Assembly (NCBI GenBank): GCA_014378705.1 | Contig: JACMND010000050.1 | Span: 1-64,000 of the forward strand | Direction: 5' to 3' | From: Pedobacter sp. | Lineage (GTDB): Bacteria; Bacteroidota; Bacteroidia; Sphingobacteriales; Sphingobacteriaceae | DNA length: 64,000 bases | Shown here: in pieces, positions 1 through 7,719 of the stretch | Layout of the letters: every line of letters starts with the position of its first letter | How positions within the stretch are numbered: position 1 is the stretch's first letter | The notes under the pieces: generated by a model | The model's input: the letters and a program-made list of their open reading frames with translations, nothing else | Database searches by the model: none | What the model was told of the DNA's origin: nothing | Translations under genes and position numbers: made by a program

Positions 1-141
1 AGGGCCATTAACCCGATGATTAAGCTGATACTCTTTTTTTTCATCCTTTACAAAAATACATAACGGGATTTGTGGGGATATGTATTTAACATAATTTAAC
101 AAAGGGGGTATAATAATTTTCTCATTCCTTATTAATCTACC

Positions 142-1020
142 TCAAATAATTTCTAATACATGCTTCTCAATATTCTCCGCTATCTTTTGCATTGGTAAAT
201 CGTTGTCGTCCTTACCAAACGGATCTTCAATTTCTTCAGCAACCAGTTCCATGCTGGCGAGTACATAAAAAACAAACATTACGATAGGCGCAACATAATA
301 TCCAAGTGAAAAAACATAGCCAAAGGGCAAAGTCATCACATAAACAAAAATAAATTTTTTTATAAATGCACTGTAAGAATAAGGAATAGGTGTGTTTTTG
401 ATGCGTTCGCAGGCGCCGCATATATCCGTAAAAGAACTTAGTTCGGGATTTAAAAACAACAGTTGCTCCCCGCTTATTTTTTGCTGACGGTAAAGGTTAT
501 GGATGCGTTGTATCATCAGTTTGGCTATCTGATTGGGAACATGTTTTTGGGTGTCAATATCCAAAAGCTCGGGGTGAGCTTTCTCGTCAAGCATAAATCG
601 GGTGCCTTCAGATTGCAGGTGCTCCTTTAAGGCTGTAGCATATAACGGGATGGATTTTTGAAAAAAAGCTCGGTTATCTTCATCATCAAGCTCAAGCACA
701 GCATTTAACTTAATGGCCAGATTACGGCTGTTGTTTACCAAACCACCCCAAAGTTTTCGGCCCTCCCACCAGCGGTCATATGCCGTATTTGTCCGAAAAA
801 CCAATAAGATCGAAATAGCAAATCCCAATAAATTGTGCATCACGGGAATATTTTTTACCCAGCTCTGATCACTTAGATACAGATATTCTATTTCCCAATA
901 GGCTACGCCTAGTGAATATACCAACACAAGCATCATTAGCGGAAAGAGCTTGCGGAGTGTATCTGATTTATGGACCCGGAACAGGAAATGCAGCCAGTCC
1001 TTTGGGTTGTAAATAAGCAT
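142..1020 (-). CDS. Bestrophin-family membrane channel protein
   Basis: A 292-residue membrane protein of the bestrophin/YneE family, which form anion (or, in some bacteria, cation) channels in the inner membrane. Hydrophobic segments lie near residues 26-45, 60-76 and 223-258. The family signature RTNTAYDRWWEGR follows the second segment (about 77-89). EDPFG near residue 266 matches the acidic motif that follows the last helices in bestrophins. It starts at an ATG, and a TAGATTTG element lies 21 bases upstream on the same strand. It is a monocistronic gene at the window edge. Family assignment is strong; ion selectivity cannot be told from sequence. Confidence 0.9.
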   Translation of the reverse strand: MLIYNPKDWLHFLFRVHKSDTLRKLFPLMMLVLVYSLGVAYWEIEYLYLSDQSWVKNIPVMHNLLGFAISILLVFRTNTAYDRWWEGRKLWGGLVNNSRNLAIKLNAVLELDDEDNRAFFQKSIPLYATALKEHLQSEGTRFMLDEKAHPELLDIDTQKHVPNQIAKLMIQRIHNLYRQQKISGEQLLFLNPELSSFTDICGACERIKNTPIPYSYSAFIKKFIFVYVMTLPFGYVFSLGYYVAPIVMFVFYVLASMELVAEEIEDPFGKDDNDLPMQKIAENIEKHVLEII

Positions 1021-1040
1021 AAGCCAAGATTAGGTTCGCT

Positions 1041-1048
1041 CAAATCTA
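1041..1048 (-). promoter_or_regulatory. Candidate -7 box (TAGATTTG) for the bestrophin gene
   Basis: On the minus strand this reads TAGATTTG, a full match to the Bacteroidota -7 consensus TAnnTTTG, 20 bases before the start codon. No clear TTG -33 element is seen at the usual spacing, so this is an inferred site. Confidence 0.45.
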
Positions 1049-1145
1049 ACCTTTTCTGGCTTTTGGTCTCAGGTCAACTTTTACATCTTTTAACAAAGCT
1101 TTAACAGATTACACCTTAATTCTAAAGTAGCCTTACTTAAACTAA

Positions 1146-1549
1146 ATGGTTGTTAAAAAGAACCTACACATTAGGTTTGCATTATTGGCCACGCCGATTG
1201 CCTTGTTGGGATTTATCGTTGAAGCTTAAAACAAAGTTTATACAACACTTAATGTTAATAATGTAGATACCGTTGTTAATGGAAAAAAGTAGAAGAATGC
1301 ACCTCCAAAACAACCCAAAATTCTATTAAATGAACTTCAAGAATTGCAGGGCGATTTACTTAATAGCCCAAAACAGAAAAATAATAAGGATATTATTGTT
1401 CAAAAAAAATTAAAAAATCCTAAAGTGGTGTGTCAGCCAATAACAATGGCAGAAATTTTAAACAGGCCAACTTGTTAAAAAACGGGGTTTATTACGTTGT
1501 TGTAAGTCAGTTAAAAAAGACATTCTCTTACAAAGTAATTCAAGAATAA
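1146..1549 (+). pseudogene. Decayed gene for a small secreted protein with a T9SS-like tail
   Basis: From the ATG at 1146 one frame reads MVVKKNLHIRFALLATPIALL, which looks like a signal peptide. It is then broken by TAA near 1227 and TAG near 1290, but stays readable to a TAA at 1476 with Lys/Asn-rich sequence in between. A different frame then gives NGVYYVVVSQLKKTFSYKVIQ followed by a stop at 1547. That ending resembles a type A sorting tail of type IX secretion (Gly-x-Tyr-x-Val... Lys-x-Ile). A terminator hairpin sits 16 bases later, as expected for a once-real plus-strand gene. The reading is therefore a pseudogene with two stops and at least one frameshift; the original function is unknown. 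Confidence 0.5.
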
Positions 1550-1564
1550 GTTTGTTGTAAAAAC

Positions 1565-1601
1565 AAAAAGCCCTGTAAATTTGAACTCTACAGGGCTTTT
1601 T
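1565..1601. terminator. Bidirectional rho-independent terminator
   Basis: Perfect 13-bp arms (AAAAAGCCCTGTA and its complement, 1565-1577 and 1589-1601) flank an 11-base loop. There is a T-run on the plus strand and an A-run on the other side. It serves the DUF3127 gene (minus strand, stop at 1615) and the decayed plus-strand gene ending at 1549. Confidence 0.85.
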
Positions 1602-1614
1602 TGGGATAAAAACT

Positions 1615-1986
1615 TTAAAAAGGCAAGTCGTCATCTTCCGCGGAAGCGGTAATGTCAACTGGCTTGGCGTATTCTGGGCTTGATGCAGCTGAACCCGAAG
1701 TATCAGAACCTAACACATTTATTTTCCAAACTACCATGTTATTAAAGTAGGAAGTAATCCCTTCTTTATTTGTCCAGGGCCTGCCCCGAAGATTAAAAAA
1801 AACCTCTACCTGATCACCAATTTTACAACTGTCGAGCATGGACACTTTATCCTGTTGCGCTTCAAACTTTACATATTCAGGGTACTGTGGATTTTCAGCA
1901 AATTCAACTATTAATTCTCTTTTTTTGAATTTTTCATTCACCTCAATAACCGATGAAATTTCATGTACTTTACCTTTGATGTCCAT
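1615..1986 (-). CDS. DUF3127 domain protein
   Basis: A 123-residue protein matching the DUF3127 family, common in Bacteroidota and thought to have an OB-like fold related to single-strand DNA-binding proteins. It begins MDIKGKVHEISSVIEVNEKF. A conserved central block (KIGDQVEVFFNLRGRPW, about residues 57-73) and NNMVVWKI follow. The C-terminal third is low-complexity and ends in an acidic DDDLPF tip, reminiscent of SSB tails that recruit partners. It stands alone, with a shared terminator just downstream. Function is not established, and a role in nucleic-acid binding is only inferred from the fold and the SSB-like tip. Confidence 0.85.
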   Translation of the reverse strand: MDIKGKVHEISSVIEVNEKFKKRELIVEFAENPQYPEYVKFEAQQDKVSMLDSCKIGDQVEVFFNLRGRPWTNKEGITSYFNNMVVWKINVLGSDTSGSAASSPEYAKPVDITASAEDDDLPF

Positions 1987-2110
1987 GGTTTTAAATTTTA
2001 ATATAAGTTTACTCTTTTAATTATTTAAGTTAAATATCCTTCATCCCGAAAGGGAAAAAAATATAAAAGGAGTATGTAAAAGTAAAAAATTCACGCAGGT
2101 TTTAATTCAT

Positions 2111-2118
2111 TAACTTTG
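2111..2118 (+). promoter_or_regulatory. Candidate -7 box (TAACTTTG)
   Basis: TAACTTTG fits TAnnTTTG and lies 9 bases before the ATG of the RNA methyltransferase gene at 2128. The very short leader is typical of Bacteroidota. No -33 TTG is obvious. Confidence 0.5.
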
Positions 2119-2127
2119 TGAATTATT

Positions 2128-3306
2128 ATGCAAGTTTTCCACACCAAAAGTAGGATTGTTATAACCTGTAACAAACGATTATCAGCTTATTTACAACAAG
2201 AAGTTGAGGCCCTCGGTTACCACATTACCAGAAGTTTTAGTACCGGCCTTGAACTTGAAGGGACTCTGAACGATTGTATCCCACTCAACTTAAACCTTCG
2301 CTGTGCCAGTCAGGTGTTGTATCATTTAAAAAGTTTCGAGGCTGAAAATCCTGCAAGGCTGTATAAAGAACTGCTGGAAATTGAATGGGAGAAACTGATC
2401 GACTTTACCGGCTATTTCTCAGTGACCAGCAATGTAGATAACGAAACCATCACCACCCCTTTATTCGCGAATTTAAAGGTTAAGGATGCGATTGTTGACC
2501 GGATAAAGGAGCAAAAAGGCATTCGGCCGAACAGTGGTTCTGATGGGAATAAAGCCGTGATCCACTTGTACTGGAAAGATACTAATGCGGATATTTTTAT
2601 TGACACATCCGGCGAAACATTGGCAAAACATGGTTATCGGAAAATTCCAGGAAAAGCGCCCATGCTGGAAGCTTTGGCTTGCGGGGTAATTTTGGCTACA
2701 GGATGGGATAGAAAAAGCCCTTTTATTGTACCGATGTGCGGTTCAGGAACGCTGGCAATTGAAGCAGCGTTACTAGCCACAGACCGTGCACCCGGCTTAT
2801 TCAGAATGAATTACAGTTTCATGCACATTATGGGTTATGATGAAGAAGTGTTTTTTACTGAGCGCAGAAAGCTAAAAGAGCAATCGCAAAAAGAAACGAA
2901 TGCAAAAATTACAGCAACGGATATATCTCAAGATTCTGTTGACATTTCTGTAAGAAATGCCAAAACAGCCGGAGTTGATCACCTGATCAATTTTTCGGTT
3001 TGTGATTTTGCCGAAACACCTGTTTCTGAAGAACCAGGAATTATACTTTTTAATCCTGAGTATGGCGAGCGTTTGGGAGTACATTCTAAGCTGGAAGCGA
3101 CTTATAAACGCATTGGTGATTTTATGAAATCAAAATGCATGGGCTATCGGGGTTATATTTTTACAGGCAATCCGGACCTTGCCAAAAAAATAGGGTTAAA
3201 AGCATCCAGAAGACTAGAATTTTATAACGGTAAACTTGATTGTAGGATGCTGGAATATGAACTTTATCAGGGGAGTAAAAGAGAACCAAAAGAAGTACAA
3301 TTATGA
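2128..3306 (+). CDS. THUMP-domain class I SAM-dependent RNA methyltransferase (RlmL/YpsC-like)
   Basis: A 392-residue probable rRNA or tRNA guanine-N2 methyltransferase. An N-terminal ferredoxin-like/THUMP RNA-binding part (about 1-160) is followed by a Rossmann methyltransferase. Motif I is PMCGSGTLAIEAALLA (about 202-217). The catalytic loop reads NPEYGERLG rather than the textbook NPPYGER, a Glu-for-Pro change within motif IV. The length fits single-domain RlmL-like enzymes (about 380 residues), not the fused E. coli RlmKL. The stop overlaps the next start in an ATGA arrangement, so the two genes are probably translationally coupled. The exact target nucleotide is unknown. Confidence 0.9.
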   Translation: MQVFHTKSRIVITCNKRLSAYLQQEVEALGYHITRSFSTGLELEGTLNDCIPLNLNLRCASQVLYHLKSFEAENPARLYKELLEIEWEKLIDFTGYFSVTSNVDNETITTPLFANLKVKDAIVDRIKEQKGIRPNSGSDGNKAVIHLYWKDTNADIFIDTSGETLAKHGYRKIPGKAPMLEALACGVILATGWDRKSPFIVPMCGSGTLAIEAALLATDRAPGLFRMNYSFMHIMGYDEEVFFTERRKLKEQSQKETNAKITATDISQDSVDISVRNAKTAGVDHLINFSVCDFAETPVSEEPGIILFNPEYGERLGVHSKLEATYKRIGDFMKSKCMGYRGYIFTGNPDLAKKIGLKASRRLEFYNGKLDCRMLEYELYQGSKREPKEVQL

Positions 3307-3752
3307 AATCTGAAAACGAAAATACTTTTCATTATTTCGCTTATGCCAGCAACCTGAATACTTCTCTTTTGGAGCAACGGAGTGGTGGCCTGATTTACAA
3401 TCAAATTCAGGGTCGGCTGATAGATTACGGTTTTCGTTTTAACAAAAAAAATACCGATGGCAGTGCAAGGGCAAATATCATCGTTTCTGAATCTGAGGAT
3501 GTTTTTGGAGTACTTTACCTTCTGGATGAAAAATGCCGGGATTCACTTTTAAAATCGGAGTCTAATTATCGTATCATTGAGGTTTCCATTGAAACGAATC
3601 AGGGCAATCAACAGGCGTTTACGTTTATTTCTGATGAAGACGCGGAAGGTATTTATCCTTTACCCGGGTATTTAAAAACAATTGTGGAGGGTGCGAAGGA
3701 ACATAATTTGCCGGCGGAATACATGGATTTTATTAAATCAATGGCTAAGTAA
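3303..3752 (+). CDS. Gamma-glutamylcyclotransferase-like (AIG2/GGCT) protein
   Basis: A 149-residue protein of the GGCT/AIG2 fold. The N-terminal HYFAYASNLNTSLLEQR is the family's (Y)GSNL substrate-loop motif in altered form, and GVLYLLDEKCRDSLLKSE follows in the centre. Family members cyclise gamma-glutamyl amines or peptides to 5-oxoproline, but many bacterial members have no tested activity. It overlaps the preceding methyltransferase by 4 bases (ATGA). Its 3' end overlaps by 15 bases the end of the convergent UbiA gene, so no spacer or terminator separates the two transcripts. Confidence 0.75.
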   Translation: MKSENENTFHYFAYASNLNTSLLEQRSGGLIYNQIQGRLIDYGFRFNKKNTDGSARANIIVSESEDVFGVLYLLDEKCRDSLLKSESNYRIIEVSIETNQGNQQAFTFISDEDAEGIYPLPGYLKTIVEGAKEHNLPAEYMDFIKSMAK

Positions 3753-4628
3753 ATTTAGCATCCCGAAATAAAGCAGCATCATAAAGCCACTCAAAAAAGT
3801 CATTCTTGACATATTTTTAAAGTTAGCTTCCTTTTCATCCCGCCATACTTTTACCGCCCAGTTTAAAAAAAGTGCTAAAACCGGTATTACAAAAAATAAA
3901 AAATACCAAAAATACAACGGCATTTCCAGGTTAATCCAGTACATATAAAGCAATAGGGTAGCTAAAACGAATAATAATCCCGAAAAAATGAAAGATCCGC
4001 GTATGCCTAAAAATAAGCTTAATGTTTTATCTCCTCTTTCTGCATCCTCTTTCTGCTGGTAAACTTGTGTTAACGGATAGGTGGCTCCGATAAGGCAGGA
4101 ACAAATCAAGCCTGCAAGAAAAAAATTGATGTTCCAACCTTGTGATATACTTAAGCCTGAAATAGCGGCATAACTACTCCAATATACACAGGCACCCTGA
4201 AAAATAAAAATAATTAGAAAGCTAATTACAGGATATTTTTTCAGCCGGGTAAGCGGATGACTATATAGCTTGGAAAATAACCCATATAAAACAACAGCAA
4301 TAAGCAATTCAACACTTACTACAAGAGCCAATATGATGGCTACCAAATCCAGTAATAAAGAAAAAACGTATAGACTTTTGTCAACCTGCGGCGGATTTTC
4401 AACCAGGGCAATACTGCCTTTATCCTTATCAAAGTAACTATTGTAACCATTGCTTGCCGGATAAACAAAAATATGCCAGATGAAAAAGGTTAGAATCGCG
4501 TTAAGTGTGATAATTTGTGGAGCCTGGCTTAAAGCAAACAAGAATATTGGCAGGAGAAAAACGGAAAAAAAAAAACGCATATGCACCAGTGCAGACCGCG
4601 AAGGGATTAGCGTTTTATATATGTTCAT
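3738..4628 (-). CDS. UbiA-family prenyltransferase
   Basis: A 296-residue integral membrane protein with about eight or nine hydrophobic helices. The first Asp-rich motif has N63, D67 and D69 (NGYNSYFDKDKGS). The second has D195 and D200 (DAERGDKTLS). Both bind the Mg-diphosphate of the prenyl donor in this family, which prenylates aromatic or quinone rings. It is transcribed divergently from a type III polyketide synthase operon 108 bases away, so an aromatic polyketide acceptor is plausible but only inferred. Alternatives are tetraprenyl-type lipid or carotenoid roles. The motifs look intact, so it should be active. Confidence 0.85.
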   Translation of the reverse strand: MNIYKTLIPSRSALVHMRFFFSVFLLPIFLFALSQAPQIITLNAILTFFIWHIFVYPASNGYNSYFDKDKGSIALVENPPQVDKSLYVFSLLLDLVAIILALVVSVELLIAVVLYGLFSKLYSHPLTRLKKYPVISFLIIFIFQGACVYWSSYAAISGLSISQGWNINFFLAGLICSCLIGATYPLTQVYQQKEDAERGDKTLSLFLGIRGSFIFSGLLFVLATLLLYMYWINLEMPLYFWYFLFFVIPVLALFLNWAVKVWRDEKEANFKNMSRMTFLSGFMMLLYFGMLNLLSH

Positions 4629-4735
4629 GTAATAAAATTAACAATTAATGACTATAATGTTATTTGAAATCAAAACTCATTTCCATAAGCAGCGTTTAAA
4701 CAATTACTTCCCAAAAAACATTACATTAAAAATTT

Positions 4736-5848
4736 ATGAGCAGTTGCATCAGTGCTATTGGTACCGCAAATCCGGAGTATAAAATCAAACAAGAGTTGAT
4801 TTTAAATTTTATGGTTAAAGCTTTTAATCTGGATGAGAACAACGCACTTCGCTTAAAAAAAATATACGATCATTCCGGTATTGAACATCGCTATTCCGTA
4901 GTTCCAGATTTTGGAAATGACGATTTTGGAAATGATATTTTTTTTTCCAAGAATGATGGTTTTGATCCTTTTCCTTCTACTGTTCAACGGTTGCGCTTAT
5001 ACCAGGAAAAAGCCATTAATGTAGCGGTTAATGCGGTTCGTGATTGTTTCAACGAGATGCCGGATGATGCCCTAGCAAAAATTACTCATTTAATTACAGT
5101 TAGTTGCACCGGTATGTATGCTCCCGGAATAGACATTGATCTTGTAGAAAGGCTTGGTTTAAATCGCAGCGTTGAACGTACCTGCATAAATTTTATGGGC
5201 TGTTATGGATCTATTAATGGCCTTAAAGCTGCCGATTATATTTGCAGGGCCAATGAAAACGCCAAAGTTTTGGTGGTTTCTGTTGAACTGTGTACGCTTC
5301 ATTTCCAAAAAGAAAACACACTTGATAATTGGGTCGCGAATTCTTTATTCTCAGATGGTGCGGCGGCAGTTTTTGTTGAAAATCTAAAAAACAGATCCAA
5401 TGTCAATAGCTCCTTGATTCTTAAAAATTTCTATTCAGAATTTGTTCACGAAGCACATGACGAAATGGGGTGGTACGTTGGCGATAACGGGTTTGAAATG
5501 AAGCTCACTTCTAAAGTTTCTAAATTGATTAAGAAACACATCAAACCCATTACTGAACGGTTATTAAACAAAGCAGGGTTTTCTTTTGAGGATATTAACA
5601 CGTTCGCCATTCATCCAGGAGGTAAAAAAATTCTGGAAGCTACAGAAATTGCACTAGAAATTACCGAAAAAGCGAACCGTTTCGCTTACGAAACCCTTCG
5701 TGATTATGGGAATATGTCTTCCGCGACAGTTCTTTATGTTTTGAAAAAGATCTTACAAAGCAATCCGTTAGTTGAACGTGAAAAAATCCTGGCTTTTGCA
5801 TTTGGCCCGGGTTTAACTGTAGAATCAATGATATTAGAACGAGCTTAA
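4736..5848 (+). CDS. Type III polyketide synthase
   Basis: A 370-residue chalcone/stilbene-synthase-type enzyme that condenses acyl-CoA starters with malonyl-CoA to make pyrones, resorcinols or related phenolics. The catalytic triad is visible: Cys156 in FMGCYGS, His293 in AIHPGGKK and Asn326 in DYGNMSSATV. The closing AFGPGLTVES loop (355-364) is also typical. It is first in a tight operon, with one base to the methyltransferase, which in turn overlaps or abuts an FAD enzyme. That order recalls srsABC of Streptomyces, which makes methylated phenolic lipids and quinones. A tandem 15-bp duplication gives DFGND twice at residues 58-67. Product unknown. Confidence 0.93.
   Translation: MSSCISAIGTANPEYKIKQELILNFMVKAFNLDENNALRLKKIYDHSGIEHRYSVVPDFGNDDFGNDIFFSKNDGFDPFPSTVQRLRLYQEKAINVAVNAVRDCFNEMPDDALAKITHLITVSCTGMYAPGIDIDLVERLGLNRSVERTCINFMGCYGSINGLKAADYICRANENAKVLVVSVELCTLHFQKENTLDNWVANSLFSDGAAAVFVENLKNRSNVNSSLILKNFYSEFVHEAHDEMGWYVGDNGFEMKLTSKVSKLIKKHIKPITERLLNKAGFSFEDINTFAIHPGGKKILEATEIALEITEKANRFAYETLRDYGNMSSATVLYVLKKILQSNPLVEREKILAFAFGPGLTVESMILERA
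4907..4936 (+). repeat. Tandem 15-bp duplication inside the type III PKS gene
   Basis: Two adjacent copies (4907-4921 and 4922-4936) differ only at the last base and add one extra DFGND unit in the N-terminal region. The insertion keeps the reading frame. Confidence 0.85.
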
Positions 5849-5849
5849 G

Positions 5850-6566
5850 ATGCCAAACTTTAATATCCGCAGCAGCGAGCCGGAAATGATGGATGATTTT
5901 AGTCTTGGTCATCAGGTTATAGATCCGATTATGGACGAACTTGAAGTAGTAAATAAACTTTTGGGAGGCTACCGTGTATTTTTTAATGCATTTAATAAGC
6001 TTAAAATTGTTAACGGAACGACCATCAGCGATTGGGGCTGCGGTGGCGGTGATTCGCTAAGGGAAATTGCAAGATGGGCCAGAAAAAATAAGTTAAAAAT
6101 TAATCTCGTTGGGGTTGATGCTACACCTTCCGCAGTTGATTACGCCAGGTTAAAATCAAGGGATTATCCGGAGATAAGCTATCTTCTAGCAGATGTTATG
6201 AGCCTGGAACTCAAAAAAAATCAATTTGATATTGTAATTTCAAGTTTATTTACGCACCATTTTCCTGAACAAGAATGGATAAAGCTGATTCAAAAAATGG
6301 CATTTTGTAGCAAGCATTATGTAATTATAAATGACCTGCACAGGCATTGGTTTGCCTATTATTCTATTGGGATTTTAACCCGGCTGTTTTCACGATCTGA
6401 AATGGTTAAACATGATTCTAAGTTATCCGTATTAAGAAGTTTTAAAAAAACAGACCTGGTAAGGATGATTCAAAAAGCCGGGATTGTAGCTTATGAAATA
6501 AAATGGATGTGGGCTTTCAGGTGGCAGGTATGCCTAATTTTGAACAACAGATCTAAGTCTCTGTGA
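5850..6566 (+). CDS. SAM-dependent methyltransferase of the polyketide cluster
   Basis: A 238-residue class I methyltransferase. Motif I is ISDWGCGGGDSL (about 59-70), with the SAM-ribose acidic residue at D90 in LVGVDATPSA. The SSLFTHHFPE stretch follows strand 4. It starts one base after the polyketide synthase stop, and its end overlaps the alternative GTG start of the next gene, so it is clearly co-translated. By analogy with SrsB it may methylate the polyketide ring (C- or O-methylation), but no substrate residue can be identified. The first 35 residues, with a D-x-x-x-x-D-E-L pattern, are typical of small-molecule methyltransferases in such Bacteroidota clusters. Confidence 0.85.
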   Translation: MPNFNIRSSEPEMMDDFSLGHQVIDPIMDELEVVNKLLGGYRVFFNAFNKLKIVNGTTISDWGCGGGDSLREIARWARKNKLKINLVGVDATPSAVDYARLKSRDYPEISYLLADVMSLELKKNQFDIVISSLFTHHFPEQEWIKLIQKMAFCSKHYVIINDLHRHWFAYYSIGILTRLFSRSEMVKHDSKLSVLRSFKKTDLVRMIQKAGIVAYEIKWMWAFRWQVCLILNNRSKSL

Positions 6567-6568
6567 AT

Positions 6569-7705
6569 ATGAAGGTAGCTGTAAATTTACCATTACCCGT
6601 CTGCATTATCGGTGGGGGGCTGGCGGGGTTAACCTGTGCTATTTTGTTAAGTAAAAACGGTTTTGCGGTTACTGTTGTAGAAAAAAAGCAAATCCCTTTT
6701 CAGCGGGTATGTGGAGAATATATATCAAACGAGGTTTTAAGTTTTTTAAAATCAATTCATATAAATCTGGAAAACACAAATTCTTCAGAACTCTCAAGGT
6801 TATCTATTAGTTCTGTAACCGGAAAATCCTTAACTCTTCCTTTAAAAATGGGCGGCTTTGGCTTAAGCCGGGATGTATTTGACAATCTTTTGTATCAACA
6901 GGCTAAAGCTAATGGAGTTACTTTTATATTTTCCAAAGCAAATAATATCGCTTTCGCGGACGAACAGTTTACGGTGGACTTGTCAACAGGTGAAGTTTTA
7001 CAGAGCAAAATTGTAATCGCCACTTATGGCAAACGATCTAATATGGATCAAAAGCTTAATAGGGCTTTTTTTTATCAGAGGAGCCCATATCTGGGGGTAA
7101 AATACCACATCAAAACAGATATGGCCAAAGACCTTATCCGGCTTGATATTTTTAAAGGCGGTTATTGTGGTACCTGCAAAATTCAGGATGATCTTTTTAA
7201 TCTGTGTTATCTGTCAGAGACAAAAAATTTAAAGGATTACAGCAGTATCCCGGAAATGGAACAAGGATTACTTTATAAAAATCCGCATCTTAAATATCTT
7301 TTTAATAATTCTGAGTTTGTTTTTGAGAAGCCAGAAGTAATTAACGAAATAAGTTTTAATCGTAAATCTCTTATCGAAGACCACATTCTTTTTTGTGGCG
7401 ATGCTGCCGGGATGATCACTCCGCTTTGTGGAAACGGCATGGCTATGGCAATTCGCTCCGGAAAGATACTTGCTGAAATCATTATTGAAAACGGTCAGGA
7501 AATTTCGCCTTCAAAGCGTTTATTGGTAGAAAGAAACTATAGCTTGAAATGGAAAAATGAGTTTGCACTGCGTTTAAGGACCGGACGATTCATCCAGAAA
7601 TTATTTTTAAACCCGCATTTTAACCGTTTGGGGATTGATATTTTAAAAAAGTCAAAATTTATATCCCGGATGGTAATTAGCAGAACACATGGTAAATCCT
7701 TTTAA
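6569..7705 (+). CDS. FAD-dependent oxidoreductase/monooxygenase of the polyketide cluster
   Basis: About 378 residues from the ATG at 6569; a GTG at 6563 that overlaps the previous stop is an alternative start. The dinucleotide-binding GGGLAG (15-20) and the second FAD motif CGDAAGMITPLCGNGMAMA place it in the UbiH/geranylgeranyl-reductase superfamily. CGE in the segment after the first helix is often seen in geranylgeranyl-reductase-like members. In the srs pathway the third enzyme (SrsC) is a flavoprotein hydroxylase turning alkylresorcinols into quinones. The same role is possible here, as is reduction of a prenyl chain. It is the last gene of the tight operon and lies 14 bases before a histidine kinase gene. 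Confidence 0.85.
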   Translation: MKVAVNLPLPVCIIGGGLAGLTCAILLSKNGFAVTVVEKKQIPFQRVCGEYISNEVLSFLKSIHINLENTNSSELSRLSISSVTGKSLTLPLKMGGFGLSRDVFDNLLYQQAKANGVTFIFSKANNIAFADEQFTVDLSTGEVLQSKIVIATYGKRSNMDQKLNRAFFYQRSPYLGVKYHIKTDMAKDLIRLDIFKGGYCGTCKIQDDLFNLCYLSETKNLKDYSSIPEMEQGLLYKNPHLKYLFNNSEFVFEKPEVINEISFNRKSLIEDHILFCGDAAGMITPLCGNGMAMAIRSGKILAEIIIENGQEISPSKRLLVERNYSLKWKNEFALRLRTGRFIQKLFLNPHFNRLGIDILKKSKFISRMVISRTHGKSF

Positions 7706-7719
7706 TTTATCTTGCGGAA

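Noticed and set aside
236-421. Open frame antiparallel to or within the bestrophin gene
   Set aside because: It lies in a shadow frame of a confident gene, with no family resemblance.
1458-1658. 66-residue minus-strand frame across the terminator
   Set aside because: It runs through the hairpin and the DUF3127 stop and has no signal or family.
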